A stretch of DNA of 64,000 bases from positions 186,001 to 250,000 of the forward strand of contig NZ_JAIWNB010000004.1 in NCBI RefSeq assembly GCF_020215705.1. The letters are read 5' to 3'. Within the stretch, counting starts at the first letter, position 1. Each line of letters starts with the position of its first letter. Positions 39,749-49,045 of this stretch are shown here, piece after piece. The DNA is from Nonomuraea aurantiaca. GTDB taxonomy: Bacteria > Actinomycetota > Actinomycetes > Streptosporangiales > Streptosporangiaceae. A program made the translations under genes and the position numbers. Under the pieces are notes generated by a model. The model was not told where the DNA came from, made no database searches, and saw only the letters and a program-made list of their open reading frames with translations.

Positions 39749-40842
39749 TGGAGCACCGCAGGCTCGTCCTCGCGGTCGACGGCGGCAACAGCAAGACCGA
39801 CGTGGCGCTGGTCACGGAGGACGGCGACGTGCTGGCCACCGGCCGCGCGGGCCCGTTCGCGCCGCAGAGCGACGGCGTTCCGGCGGCGCTGGACGCGGTG
39901 GAGGAGGCGGTACGTCAGGCGCTCGCGCAGCTGCCGCCGGACGGCCTCCCCGGCCCGGGCCACGCGCCGGACCGTTCCTCTGGCCACTCCCCGGGCCGTT
40001 CCTCTGGCCACTCCCCGGGCCGTTCCTCTGGCCACTACCCCGATCGGCCCGTCGTAGTGGGCCGGTTCGACCATGTGGCGGCCTATCTGGCGGGGGCCGA
40101 TCTGCCGGTCGAGGAGGAGGCGCTGGCCCGCGAGTTCGCCCGCCGGGGCTTCGGGCCGGACATCTCCGTCCGCAACGACACCTTCGCCCTGCTCCGGGCG
40201 GGCGCCTCGAACTCCTGGGGTGTGGCCGTGGTGTGCGGCGCGGGCATCAACGCGGTCGGCGTCTCCCCCACCGGCGAGGTGGCCCGCTTCCCCGCGCTCG
40301 GGCGCCTCAGCGGCGACTGGGGCGGCGGCCAGGGCGTCGCGGAGGAGGCGCTGTGGCACGCCGCCCGCGCCGAGGACGGTCGCGGTCCGGCGACCGCGCT
40401 GGCGCAGCTGTGCACGCGGCACTTCGGCGTGCGCACGGTCGAGGAGCTGATCCTGGAGTTCCACTTCGGCCGCCTGGATGAAGACCGCCTGCACGAGCTG
40501 ACGCCGGGCGTCTTCGCCACGGCCGCGGCGGGCGACCCGATCGCCAGATCGCTGGTGGAACGCCAGGCGGAGGAGATCACCGTGCTGGCCGAGGTCTGCC
40601 TGCGCCGCCTGGACCTGCTGGAGACGCCCACGGAGGTGGTGCTGGGCGGCGGCATCCTCCGGGCCCGCGACCCGCTCCTGACGGCCCTCCTGGACGCCTC
40701 CTTCGCCGCCAGGGCGCCGCGGGCCAAGCTGGTGGTCGCCGACGTCCCGCCGATCGTCGGGGCCGCCCTCGACGGCCTGGAGCACCTGGGCGCGACGGAC
40801 CTGGCCAAGACCCGCCTGCGCGCCCGCTACGAACAGACCTGA
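39748..40842 (+). CDS. BadF/BadG-type N-acetylglucosamine kinase-like ATPase
   Basis: A 364-residue sugar kinase of the BadF/BadG/BcrA/BcrD family: phosphate-1 loop VLAVDGGNSKTDVALV, FGPDISVRNDTFALLRAGAS, phosphate-2 loop VVCGAGINAVGVSPTGEVAR, GDWGGGQGVAEEALWHAARA, and EVVLGGGILRARDPLL. GTG 39748 overlaps the GH4 stop (TAGTG) and has AGGTGAGG upstream. Residues about 75-102 are three copies of an eight-residue unit (SSGHSPGR) from a 24-bp tandem repeat, inserted in an otherwise normal kinase. Last gene of the importer operon; it probably phosphorylates the released (amino)sugar. Confidence 0.85.
   Translation: MEHRRLVLAVDGGNSKTDVALVTEDGDVLATGRAGPFAPQSDGVPAALDAVEEAVRQALAQLPPDGLPGPGHAPDRSSGHSPGRSSGHSPGRSSGHYPDRPVVVGRFDHVAAYLAGADLPVEEEALAREFARRGFGPDISVRNDTFALLRAGASNSWGVAVVCGAGINAVGVSPTGEVARFPALGRLSGDWGGGQGVAEEALWHAARAEDGRGPATALAQLCTRHFGVRTVEELILEFHFGRLDEDRLHELTPGVFATAAAGDPIARSLVERQAEEITVLAEVCLRRLDLLETPTEVVLGGGILRARDPLLTALLDASFAARAPRAKLVVADVPPIVGAALDGLEHLGATDLAKTRLRARYEQT
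39973..40044 (+). repeat. 24-bp in-frame tandem repeat in the BadF kinase gene
   Basis: CGTTCCTCTGGCCACTCCCC recurs at 39973, 39997 and 40021 with a period of 24 bp, so the frame is kept and each copy adds eight residues to the kinase. Confidence 0.85.
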
Positions 40843-40869
40843 CGGACCTCGGGAGCGGGCCTTGGGAGC

Positions 40870-40917
40870 GACGGGCCCCTGCGGTGACGGGCCCCTGCGG
40901 TGACGGGCCCTGACGGT
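40870..40917. repeat. 16-bp tandem repeat between the kinase and glpD 3' ends
   Basis: GACGGGCCCCTGCGGT at 40870, 40886 and, with changes, 40902. It lies between two convergent gene ends (kinase stop 40842, glpD stop 40937). It may double as a bidirectional terminator but has no clear hairpin. Confidence 0.75.
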
Positions 40918-40936
40918 GATCAGGACGCGGCGGTGG

Positions 40937-42502
40937 TCAGGAGGCGGGAACCGGGCCGCCGGTGAGGAGCGTCTCGACGCGGGTGCGGACTTCCGGGGTG
41001 TCGAGGCCGCGGACCGTGAGGGTGGTGCGGCGCCGTACGACGTCGTCGACCGTCGCCGCCCACTCGTGGTCGCGCGCGTAGACCGCCTGCGCCCAGATGT
41101 CCGGCCCGTCCGGATGGATCCGCTCGCCCAGCGCGGGCGTGTCGCGGATGAGCCTGGCCAGGTCGAACGCGATCGAGCCGTAGTGCGAGGCGAGATGGCG
41201 GGCCACCAGCGGGTCCATCCGGGTGCCGGGCTCGCGGTCGGTCCACAGGCGCATCGCGACCGCGTCCGGGCTGGCCAGGCCGGGCAGCGGCATGGCGGGC
41301 AGGATGGCCGCGAGGTCGTCGCCGAGCGGGTGGCCCGGCAGGTGGGCGAGCATGTCCAGGACGAGCTTGCCGATGTGCCGGTAGGTGGTCCACTTGCCGC
41401 CTGCCACCGACAGCATGCCGCCCTTGCCCCGGCTGAGCACCGTCTCCCGCTTGGCCGACGACACGCCACCGGGGCCGCCCGGCAGCACGCGCAGCCCGGC
41501 GAAGGCGTAGGTGATGTCCTCGCGCCGCAGTTGTGAGTCGCGTACGGCGTGCCCGGCCTCGTCGAGGATCTGGGCCAGGTCGGCGTCGGTGGCGCGCACG
41601 TCGGCGGGGTCGCCCTCGTATGCCTCGTCGGTGGTGCCGAGCAGCAGGTGGTCCTCCCACGGGATGGCGAAGGACACGCGGTATTTGTCGATCGGCGTGG
41701 TCAGGGCCGCCTTCCACGGCTCGTGGCGGCGCATCACCAGGTGGGCGCCCTTCGACAGGCGGATGCTCGGCGCGGCCCCGGGGTCCTCCATGCGCCGCAG
41801 GTGGTCCACCCAGGGGCCGGTGGCGTTCAGCACGAGGCCGGCCCCGACGCCGAACTCCGTACCGTCGAGCCGGTCGCGCAGCTCCGCTCCCGAGACCGTG
41901 CCGCCGCTCTCGCGCAGGCCGACGACCTCGGCGTGGTTGAGCACGACCGCGCCCGCGTCGACGGCGGCGCGCACGGTCATCACCGCGACCCGGCTGTCGT
42001 TCATCTGGTGGTCGCCGTAGACGGCGGCGGCGCGCAGCCCCTCGGAGCGGAGCGCGGGCACCCTGGCCAGCGCCTGGTGCGGGGTGATGACCCGGCCGAG
42101 CCCGTCGCCGAACACCGACAGCGCCGAGTAGAGGAACACCCCCGCGCCCAGCTTGGCGGCGCCGTGCGGGCCGCCCCGGTAGACCGGCACCACGAAGGAG
42201 AGCGGCTTGACCAGGTGGGGGGCGATGTCGCCGGCCAGCGCCCGGCGTTCGCGGTGGTTCTCGGCGACCAGCTTGACGTTGCCCGTCTGCAGGTAGCGCA
42301 GGCCGCCGTGGACGAGCTTGGAGGAGGCGCTGGAGGTGGCCCCGGCGAAGTCGCCGCCGTCGACCATGGCGACCCGCAGGCCCGCCTGGGCGGCCATCCA
42401 GGTGACGGAGGTCCCGAGGATGCCGCCGCCGATGACCAGCAGGTCGTAGGTGCCTCTGGACAGCTCCTCGCGGGTCTCGGCGCGGGAGGCGGTCGTGGTC
42501 AT
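40937..42502 (-). CDS. glpD: Glycerol-3-phosphate dehydrogenase (aerobic, FAD)
   Basis: A 521-residue flavoprotein that oxidises sn-glycerol-3-phosphate to dihydroxyacetone phosphate at the membrane. FAD-binding [85 protein letters not shown] region, and the C-terminal DAO_C domain starting near [13 protein letters not shown] 42502 overlaps the glpK stop (ATGA). Second gene of the GylR-controlled glycerol operon. Confidence 0.94.
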   Translation of the reverse strand: MTTTASRAETREELSRGTYDLLVIGGGILGTSVTWMAAQAGLRVAMVDGGDFAGATSSASSKLVHGGLRYLQTGNVKLVAENHRERRALAGDIAPHLVKPLSFVVPVYRGGPHGAAKLGAGVFLYSALSVFGDGLGRVITPHQALARVPALRSEGLRAAAVYGDHQMNDSRVAVMTVRAAVDAGAVVLNHAEVVGLRESGGTVSGAELRDRLDGTEFGVGAGLVLNATGPWVDHLRRMEDPGAAPSIRLSKGAHLVMRRHEPWKAALTTPIDKYRVSFAIPWEDHLLLGTTDEAYEGDPADVRATDADLAQILDEAGHAVRDSQLRREDITYAFAGLRVLPGGPGGVSSAKRETVLSRGKGGMLSVAGGKWTTYRHIGKLVLDMLAHLPGHPLGDDLAAILPAMPLPGLASPDAVAMRLWTDREPGTRMDPLVARHLASHYGSIAFDLARLIRDTPALGERIHPDGPDIWAQAVYARDHEWAATVDDVVRRRTTLTVRGLDTPEVRTRVETLLTGGPVPAS

Positions 42503-43974
42503 GGCGTGCTCCAGTCGAGGCTGCGGTCGATGGCCTTGCGCCAGTTGCGGTATTCGCGATCGCGGACGTCCTGGCCGATCTTCGGCCGCCATTCGGCCGC
42601 CTTGTGCCAGTTGGCCCGCAGGCTGTCGGTATCGGGCCAGTAGCCGGTGGCCAGCCCGGCCGCGTAGGCGGCGCCCAGGCAGGTGGTCTCCGACACCATC
42701 GGGCGTACCACCGGCACCGCGAGCACGTCGGCCAGGATCTGCATGAGCAGGTTGTTGGCGGTCATGCCGCCGTCGGCGCGCAGTGAGGTGAGCGCGAGGC
42801 CGGCGTCGGCGTTCATCGCGTCGACCACCTCGCGCGTCTGCCAGGCGGTCGCCTCCAGCACGGCCCGCGCGATGTGCCCCTTGGTGACGAACCCGGTCAG
42901 CCCCGCGATGACCCCGCGCGCGTCGGAGCGCCAGTGCGGGGCGAACAGGCCAGAGAAGGCGGGGACGAAGTAGCAGCCGCCGTTGTCCTCGACGGTGCCC
43001 GCGAGGGTCTCGATCTCGGCGGCGCTGGAGATCAGGCCGAGGTTGTCGCGCAGCCACTGCACGAGCGAGCCGGTGACGGCGATGGAGCCCTCCAGCGCGT
43101 ACGTGGCGGGGGCGTCGCCGATCTGATAGCCGACCGTGGTGAGCAGCCCGTGCTTGGAGGAGACGGGCTCGGTGCCGGTGTTCATCAGCAGGAAGCTGCC
43201 GGAGCCGTAGGTGCTCTTGGTCTCACCCGGGCCGAAGCACGTCTGGCCGAACAGGGCCGCCTGCTGGTCCCCCAGCGCCGCCGCCACCGGCACGCCGTCG
43301 CCGGTGGTGCCGTAGACCTCGGCGGAGGGGCGGATCTCCGGCAGCATCGCGCGCGGCACGCCGAGCGCGGCGAGCAGCTCGTCGTCCCAGCTCAGGGTGC
43401 GGACGTTCATCAGCATCGTACGGCTGGCGTTGGTGACGTCGGTGACGTGGCGGCCGGTGAGCCCCCAGATCAGCCAGCTGTCGACCGTGCCGAACAGCAC
43501 GTCACCGCGCTCGGCCCGCTCCCGCAGCCCGGGGGTCTCGTCGAGCAGCCACCGGATCTTCGGTCCGGCGAAGTAGGTGGCCAGCGGCAGCCCGGCCCGC
43601 TCGCGGAACAGCTGCTCGTGCCCGGCCAGGGACCGGACCAGGGCGTCGGTACGGGTGTCCTGCCAGACGATCGCGTTGGCCACGGGCCGCCCGGTGTGGC
43701 GGTCCCACAGGACGGTGGTCTCGCGCTGGTTGGTGATGCCGAGGGCGACGAGCTGGCCGAAGTCGATGCCGCTGCCGGTGACGGCCTCGGCCACCACGCC
43801 CTGGACCGCGTCCCAGATCTCGGCGGCGTCGTGCTCGACCCAGCCGGGCCGGGGGAAGATCTGCCGGTGCTCCCGCTGCGCCACCGAGACGATCCGGCCG
43901 TCCTGGTCGAACACCATGCACCTGCTCGACGTGGTGCCCTGGTCGATGGCGGCGACGTAATGTGGTCCAGGCAC
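42499..43974 (-). CDS. glpK: Glycerol kinase
   Basis: A 491-residue FGGY kinase that phosphorylates glycerol. [16 protein letters not shown] is the first phosphate loop; [90 protein letters not shown] and [14 protein letters not shown] are all glycerol-kinase specific. GTG 43974 follows GAGGAAG. The glycerol facilitator gene usually found with it is not in the window. The palindrome at 43993-44011, 19 bp above the start, is the probable GylR operator. Confidence 0.95.
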   Translation of the reverse strand: MPGPHYVAAIDQGTTSSRCMVFDQDGRIVSVAQREHRQIFPRPGWVEHDAAEIWDAVQGVVAEAVTGSGIDFGQLVALGITNQRETTVLWDRHTGRPVANAIVWQDTRTDALVRSLAGHEQLFRERAGLPLATYFAGPKIRWLLDETPGLRERAERGDVLFGTVDSWLIWGLTGRHVTDVTNASRTMLMNVRTLSWDDELLAALGVPRAMLPEIRPSAEVYGTTGDGVPVAAALGDQQAALFGQTCFGPGETKSTYGSGSFLLMNTGTEPVSSKHGLLTTVGYQIGDAPATYALEGSIAVTGSLVQWLRDNLGLISSAAEIETLAGTVEDNGGCYFVPAFSGLFAPHWRSDARGVIAGLTGFVTKGHIARAVLEATAWQTREVVDAMNADAGLALTSLRADGGMTANNLLMQILADVLAVPVVRPMVSETTCLGAAYAAGLATGYWPDTDSLRANWHKAAEWRPKIGQDVRDREYRNWRKAIDRSLDWSTP

Positions 43975-43992
43975 GGCTTCCTCACTTCGGTG

Positions 43993-44011
43993 CGTTCGGC
44001 ATTGCCGAACG
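43993..44011. promoter_or_regulatory. GylR operator, glpKD copy
   Basis: CGTTCGGCA-T-TGCCGAACG, a perfect 19-bp palindrome 19 bp upstream of the glpK start. The same core GTTCGGCA-W-TGCCGAAC recurs before the IclR-family gene (44969-44985), so one regulator should control both. IclR proteins bind dyads of this size. Confidence 0.8.
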
Positions 44012-44054
44012 GTTGCCAAATCCTAGCTGTGGTCGGGCCGGGCGTGTCAACACG

Positions 44055-44957
44055 TCACCGGCTCAGGTCGCGGGTGATGGCGCGGGCGGCGTCGCGGACG
44101 TACGAGACGATCGTGATGTTCGGCTCGCCGGCCTCGGCCAGCCGCTCGACCGCGCCCCTGACGCCGATGGCGCCGACGGTGACGCCGCGCGCGTCCCGGA
44201 TGGGAGCGGCTATGGAGACCTCGCCCTCGACGAGTTCCTCCACGTCGTAGGCCCATCCACGGCCGCGGACCAGCTCCAGCTCCTTGGCCAGGTCGTCGGC
44301 GCTGGTGAGGGTCCTGGGGGTGAAGGCGGCCAACACCCCCTCGGCGGCGGGCTCCCCACCTGCCGCCGCGCCGAGAGCCGCGAGAGACGGCGTGCCGGCA
44401 GCTGTGGCGGATGCCGTGCCGGGCCCTGCCGCGGGTTCCGGGGCGGGCGCTGCCGCGGGTTCCGGGGCGGACGGTGCGTGGAATGCCGCGCCCGGGTCGC
44501 CGTAGGGGTCGTACGCCATGAGGACCTTGCCCAGCGCGGTCGCGTGCGCGGGCAGCAGCGTGCCGACCTGAAGGACCTGCATGCTGTCGTCGGGCCTGAA
44601 CACGTGGTGGACCACCAGGACGCCGCCCTCGTGCGCGGTGCCGATCCACACGCTCTCCCTGCTGCGCCCGGCCAGCGCGTCGGCCCAGTTGAGCGAGCGG
44701 GTCCGCAGCACGTTGACGTCGAGGTAACTGCTGCCCAGGTGGAGCAGCGTGCCGCCGAGCCGGTAGCGGCCGGTGGCGGCGTCCTGCTCGACGAAGCCGA
44801 CATGGACGAGCGTGCGCAGGATGCCGTGCAGGGTGCCCTTGGGCAGGCCCATCGCGCGGGCCAGCTCGGCCACGCCCAGCTCGCGCGGACCGGAGGCGAG
44901 CAGCCTCAGGATGCCGGCGGCCCGTTCGACGGACTGGATGGTCTCTCCCACGCCCAC
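44055..44957 (-). CDS. gylR: IclR-family glycerol operon regulator
   Basis: A 300-residue IclR protein: winged helix in residues about 8-65 (SVERAAGILRLLASGPRELG, ARAMGLPKGTLHGILRTLVH), then the effector domain (RSRESVWIGTAHEGGVLVVH, LPAHATALGKVLMAY, ARGVTVGAIGVRGAVERL). Residues about 150-205 hold an Ala/Pro-rich insertion with a 24-bp direct repeat (PAPEPAA units), splitting the effector domain after ALGKVLMAYDPY. Upstream of glpK-glpD on the same strand with a shared operator palindrome, it matches Streptomyces GylR in context. Start GTG 44957. Confidence 0.85.
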   Translation of the reverse strand: MGVGETIQSVERAAGILRLLASGPRELGVAELARAMGLPKGTLHGILRTLVHVGFVEQDAATGRYRLGGTLLHLGSSYLDVNVLRTRSLNWADALAGRSRESVWIGTAHEGGVLVVHHVFRPDDSMQVLQVGTLLPAHATALGKVLMAYDPYGDPGAAFHAPSAPEPAAAPAPEPAAGPGTASATAAGTPSLAALGAAAGGEPAAEGVLAAFTPRTLTSADDLAKELELVRGRGWAYDVEELVEGEVSIAAPIRDARGVTVGAIGVRGAVERLAEAGEPNITIVSYVRDAARAITRDLSR

Positions 44958-44968
44958 ACCGTAGCGCA

Positions 44969-44985
44969 GTTCGGCAATGCCGAAC
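44969..44985. promoter_or_regulatory. GylR operator, autoregulatory copy
   Basis: GTTCGGCAATGCCGAAC is a perfect 17-bp palindrome 12 bp upstream of the gylR start. It matches the glpK-side palindrome in all arm positions. Confidence 0.8.
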
Positions 44986-45100
44986 AGTGGGAGGTATGGC
45001 CAGGCTACGGCGGTGACCCGCCGTCGAACAGGACGAGCCCGCTCAGGGCCGCCGCCCCGTCGCCAGGCAAGGGAACTGTCGTCAAGCAGGGGGGCTGTCG

Positions 45101-45589
45101 TCAGGCAGGGGAAGCCGGCGTGGGCGCCGGCCCGTCGGCGCCGTCGCCCGCCACCTCGGGCGGCCGGTGCTCGTAGGGGGTGCTCAGCACGACGGTGGTG
45201 CGCGTGGAGACGTTCGCCGACGCGCGGATGTGCTGCAGCAGCTCCTCCAGCGCCAGCGGCGTGGCGACGCGCACCTTGAGGATGTAGCTCTCGTCACCCG
45301 CCACGCTGTGGCACGCCTCGATCTCGGCCAGGTGGGCCAGCCGCTCGGGCGCGTCGTCGGGGGCGGCGGGGTCGATCGGCTTGATGGACACGAACGCGGT
45401 CATCGGCAGCCCGATCGCGTCATGGTCGATGATCGCGGCATAGCCGCGCACGACTCCGCGCTTCTCCAGCCGCCGCACCCGCTGGTGCACCGCCGAGACC
45501 GAGAGCCCGGTCTCTCTGGCCAGATCGGTGAAGCTCATCCTGCCGTCCTTGGCGAGCAGCGTGACGATCTGGCGGTCGATCTCCTCCAT
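45101..45589 (-). CDS. Lrp/AsnC-family regulator
   Basis: A 162-residue feast/famine regulator. HTH: EEIDRQIVTLLAKDGRMSFT, DLARETGLSVSAVHQRVRRL, EKRGVVRGYAAIIDHDAIGL; RAM (ACT-like) domain: IEACHSVAGDESYILKVRVA, LEELLQHIRASANVSTRTTV. The C-terminal 20 residues are Pro/Ala-rich and unconserved. ATG 45589. Downstream of the CvnD-like gene by 24 bp on the same strand, possibly co-transcribed. Effector unknown, probably an amino acid. Confidence 0.88.
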   Translation of the reverse strand: MEEIDRQIVTLLAKDGRMSFTDLARETGLSVSAVHQRVRRLEKRGVVRGYAAIIDHDAIGLPMTAFVSIKPIDPAAPDDAPERLAHLAEIEACHSVAGDESYILKVRVATPLALEELLQHIRASANVSTRTTVVLSTPYEHRPPEVAGDGADGPAPTPASPA

Positions 45590-45613
45590 CGGTCAAAGGT
45601 TAGCCGGTGATGG

Positions 45614-46207
45614 TCACGACATGGTCCCGACCGGGGTGGCTCCCTGGCGCATGGCGTGCTCGACCAGCGTGATGAGCACTTCCCGGCCGGAATCCTTCCT
45701 GCGGGCGTCGCAGCGCACGATCGGGATCTCCGGTTCGAGGCCGAGCGCCATCCGTACCTCGCCGACCGTGAAGGGGCGGGCGCCGTCGAAGCAGTTGAGC
45801 GCCACCACGAACGGCTGCCCGCGCCGCTCGAAGTAGTCGATGGCCGGGAAGGAGTCGGCCAGCCGCCGGGTGTCGGCCAGGACCACCGCCCCGAGCGCGC
45901 CCATCGCCAGCTCGTCCCAGACGAACCAGAACCGTTCCTGGCCGGGCGTGCCGAACAGGTACAGCATGTAGTCGTCGCGGATCGTGATCCGGCCGAAGTC
46001 CATCGCCACGGTGGTGGTCGGCTTGGCCTCGACACCCGAAAGATCGTCGATGTCCACGCCGATATGCGTCAGCGCTTCTTCCGTACGGAGGGGACGGGTC
46101 TCGGAGACCGCGCCCACCATGGTGGTCTTGCCCACGCCGAATCCGCCCGCGATCAGAATCTTGATCGCGGTCGGCAACCGCCATCGATCAGAGCGACCGA
46201 AGTCCAT
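45614..46207 (-). CDS. Conservon GTPase (CvnD-like ATP/GTP-binding protein)
   Basis: A 197-residue small GTPase of the type found as the fourth gene of actinobacterial conservons (cvnA histidine kinase, cvnB roadblock, cvnC DUF742, cvnD GTPase). G1 ILIAGGFGVGKTTMVGAVSE, G3 YLFGTPGQERFWFVWDEL, and the variant G4 ALNCFDGA, all typical of CvnD. Start ATG 46207 (MDFGRSDRW). The partner cvnA-C genes are not here; the upstream neighbour is a terpene-synthase-fold protein, a gene that accompanies some conservons. Confidence 0.88.
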   Translation of the reverse strand: MDFGRSDRWRLPTAIKILIAGGFGVGKTTMVGAVSETRPLRTEEALTHIGVDIDDLSGVEAKPTTTVAMDFGRITIRDDYMLYLFGTPGQERFWFVWDELAMGALGAVVLADTRRLADSFPAIDYFERRGQPFVVALNCFDGARPFTVGEVRMALGLEPEIPIVRCDARRKDSGREVLITLVEHAMRQGATPVGTMS

Positions 46208-46491
46208 CCAGCACCGCCTGTACATCCCTCCGCGGCCGTGCCGCGCATGCACAAATCCGCCCTGAGGAGCCGTGGTCAGTGGAACCTGTCAAGGCGCAGA
46301 GAAAAGGTCGAACCACGAGCCTGGCATCGAGACACCCTAGCAACGCCTCATATTCCACTCAAGCCGCAATCATCCCCAGGAATCAATATGTCACGGTTTG
46401 TCGTATCTAGACCACTTATTCGGCTGCGGGTCACCCGAGGGTAAAGGCCCTTGTCATGGGAGGTTGCGAGACCGTAACGGCTTCAGAGGGC

Positions 46492-47343
46492 CTAGCCGGA
46501 AATACCGTACAAACCGGCGTTGAACCCGATCTGTCGCCGCAGGTAGGCGGCCGTGCGCGGACTGCGTTCGCGTACCGGCTTGAGCAGCTCCAGCGCCTCG
46601 CGGGCCAGCTCCCCCATCGCGTCCGTGACCTCGGTACGGCTGACGCCGAGCATCAGCACGTTCAGGTCGCCCCAGCTGACGTCCCTGCGGTAGGAGGCGA
46701 GGTCGCCCAGCAGGTGCAGGTAGCGCTGTACGTGCGCGCTGACGCCCCGCAGTTCCTCCAGATGGCGCCTGGCCCACTCGTCGCCCGCGTAGATCCAGTG
46801 CGACAGGTCCACGAAGCAGGACCCCCGGCTGTCGGCGTTGTCCAGGTATCGGGCGAAGGTGGGGACGGCCCGGGTGTCGCGCCACACCCACGCCCTGGCC
46901 ATCGCGTCGAACATGCCGGCCAGCTGGTCCCGCCAGAGCGGGTGCAGGTTCTCGAACTCCTTGACCGTCGCCAGCTCGTCGCGCAGGTCGGCCAGGAAAC
47001 GGGTGACCGCGGCCCGCGGCGCGGCGCCGTCGGCCACGGCCAGACAATCGCGGACCAGGGCCTCCACCTGAGAACGCGTCGTGGTCGTGTGGTCCACGAG
47101 GCGGTCGACGGCCGACACCCAGAGCGACGTCCGGTTGACGATCTTGAGCGCTTCGGACGTGGCCCAGGGGGCGCTGAAGGCACCGGTCAGCGCCAGCGCG
47201 GTGTAGAAGTCGGAGCCGAAGGCCGCCGGCGGGAACAGCCCGCCGTACATCTGGGCGCAACGACGTAGATCCCTGCCGCATTCCGCGGCGAGCGCGCACG
47301 CCACGCCCAGCTCGTACGCTTCTTTCAACTCGTCGTCCGGCAT
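46492..47343 (-). CDS. Terpene-synthase-fold protein, divergent
   Basis: A 283-residue all-helical protein related to class I terpene synthases. Its second metal motif region is LGDLASYRRDVSWGDLNVLM (compare NDxxSxxxE) and the first is only VDRLVDHTTTT, not a clean DDxxD, so activity is doubtful. AGDEWARRHLEELRGVSAHV and SCFVDLSHWIYAGD fit the same fold. ATG 47343. It lies upstream of the CvnD-like GTPase on the same strand with a 284-bp gap. It may be a conservon-associated protein rather than a biosynthetic cyclase. Confidence 0.6.
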   Translation of the reverse strand: MPDDELKEAYELGVACALAAECGRDLRRCAQMYGGLFPPAAFGSDFYTALALTGAFSAPWATSEALKIVNRTSLWVSAVDRLVDHTTTTRSQVEALVRDCLAVADGAAPRAAVTRFLADLRDELATVKEFENLHPLWRDQLAGMFDAMARAWVWRDTRAVPTFARYLDNADSRGSCFVDLSHWIYAGDEWARRHLEELRGVSAHVQRYLHLLGDLASYRRDVSWGDLNVLMLGVSRTEVTDAMGELAREALELLKPVRERSPRTAAYLRRQIGFNAGLYGISG

Positions 47344-47585
47344 CCTAGAGCCGCTCGATCGGCATGCGGATCATGGGCGACGACCCCCCAAACCGGCATT
47401 CAGCCTCTACTGGCGAATTCTCACATGATCACCAACTTTTGATCAACGCAAGGACACGGCCGCGCCACCCCCCACAGTCACCCCGCACAGTCACCCCCAT
47501 GTCATCCACCGTGTTCAGCATCCCCCGTTCGGGCCGCTCTGTCAGCCACCCTTTCCGCCACTTGTCAGCCCGCCCCTCAGCGAGC

Positions 47586-47611
47586 CCTCAACCCGCCCCT
47601 CAACCCGCACC
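47586..47611. repeat. 12-bp repeat on the CHAT gene 3' end
   Basis: CCTCAACCCGCC is present in tandem so that the TGA stop of the CHAT frame is repeated. It is the third example here of a short tandem repeat seeded on a stop codon. Confidence 0.6.
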
Positions 47612-49045
47612 GATCGCGATGAACGAGACGTCGTCACCGCGGGCCTCGCTGAGCGCCTCCGCCAGGCCGAGCCCGCGCCGTAACCCGTCGTGCAGAGCCA
47701 CCATGAGGGGTACGGCGGCCGCGTCGTTCACGGGGACGACACTCGCGACGATGCCGGCCGTACCGAGGTGGAGAAGCGCGGTGGCCGGCCCGAGCACCTC
47801 GTCGGCCCCCACCGCGGCCACCTGCCCGGAGTCGCAGCTCGACAGCACGAGCCGGTAGGGGGCGCGGCGCAGCCGTTCGAGGTCGTACACGGTGAGGGGA
47901 CCGTCGTCGAGCAGCAGCGAGGAGAAGGAAGGGCTGTCGGCCCGGAACGTCCCGTGCGCCGCCAGATGCGCGAGATGACAGCCGTCGATGGCCTCCAGCA
48001 CGCCCTGAGCCGTCGCCGACCCATCGACCAGCACAGTGACAGGCCCAGCCGTCCGCGCAGTGGCCCGCCTAGCCGCCCGCACGGTGGCGGACCCTGCGGC
48101 GAACTCAGTGGCAGGCTCAGCATCGGGCCCAGCGGCGGGCTCGGCGGCGAGCTCAGCGGCGGAGTCCGTGGCGGGCTCAGTGGCTTGCCCAACGGCCCGC
48201 CCAGCGGCGGGCTCAGCGGCTTCGGCGTACAGCTCGGCGATGGAGCGCACCTCGCCGTCGGCGTGCGCCACGCCGGGGCCGCGTACGAGCACCACGCCCC
48301 CGTCAGCGGGCGGGACGACCGTCCTGGCGCGCAACCAGGCCGCCGCCGACGGCGCCACGCTGAAGGCCCGGCGACGCAGCGCGGGCAGCAACCCCCACGG
48401 CGCCCCGTGCAACGTCGCCGGCGGCACCACGATTAGTTCGCCGCCGGAGCGTCCGTCGCTCAGGCGGTCCGCTACCGGGCCCAACAGGGCGCGTTCCAGC
48501 CGGCCACCACCAATCGCCGCCAGGAGCTCTCCACCGCCGACCGCCACCAGGAACCGTCCGCCGCCGGGAGCTGACCCGTCGTCGCGACCGTCCTCGCGGC
48601 CGTCGTCGCGGCCATCAGCGCGATCGTCACCGCGGCCGTCGCCGCAACCGTCAGCGCGGCCGTCGGCGCCGCGCACGCGCAGGGTCGCGGCGCGTACCCG
48701 TGCCTCCAGCCGGTCCCGGTCGCGTTCCAGCGTGGCCGCCGACGAGGCGCCCGCGGACCGTGCCCGGCCGAGCAGGTGGTCGGTCTCGCGCAGCGCGGCG
48801 AGCTGGGCGAGCAGCCAGTGGTCGTCGGGCGGCCGTACGGGCGGCACGGCCAGCGAGGTCGCCCGCCACCGTTCTGTCCAGTCGAGCAACCGCCGCGGCC
48901 GCCCCGCGCGCGGCCAGTGCCGCTGGGCGAGCGTGACCAGCTCGGCGGCGCCGTGCGCGGTCGCCAGGGCCTGCAGCTCCGGCGAACCGAACGCGAGGCG
49001 GTGCTCCTCGATCAGCGCCAGCCCGGCCCGGCAGGCACCGCGCTC
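47600..49045 (-). pseudogene. CHAT-domain (caspase-like) protease half of a broken TPR-CHAT gene
   Basis: About 480 residues. The CHAT peptidase domain fills the C-terminal half with its dyad intact: His in CHLAHLAAHGTFRADSPSF and Cys in YRLVLSSCDSGQVAAVG; FSSLLLDDGPLTVYDLERL, ATALLHLGTAGIVASVVPVN and LMVALHDGLRRGLGLAEAL are further CHAT marks. Two low-complexity insertions are present: a DGR/DDGR stretch (48570-48670) and an Ala/Glu/Pro-rich stretch (48050-48230) inside the peptidase domain. There is no start codon where homology begins; the matching N-terminal TPR half (49012-50181) is in another frame. One frameshift within the repeats at 49045-49160 separates the halves, unless it is programmed. 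Confidence 0.75.

Noticed and set aside
46492..47343. Terpene biosynthetic gene cluster
   Set aside because: Metal-binding motifs are degenerate and no prenyltransferase, P450 or tailoring genes are nearby.
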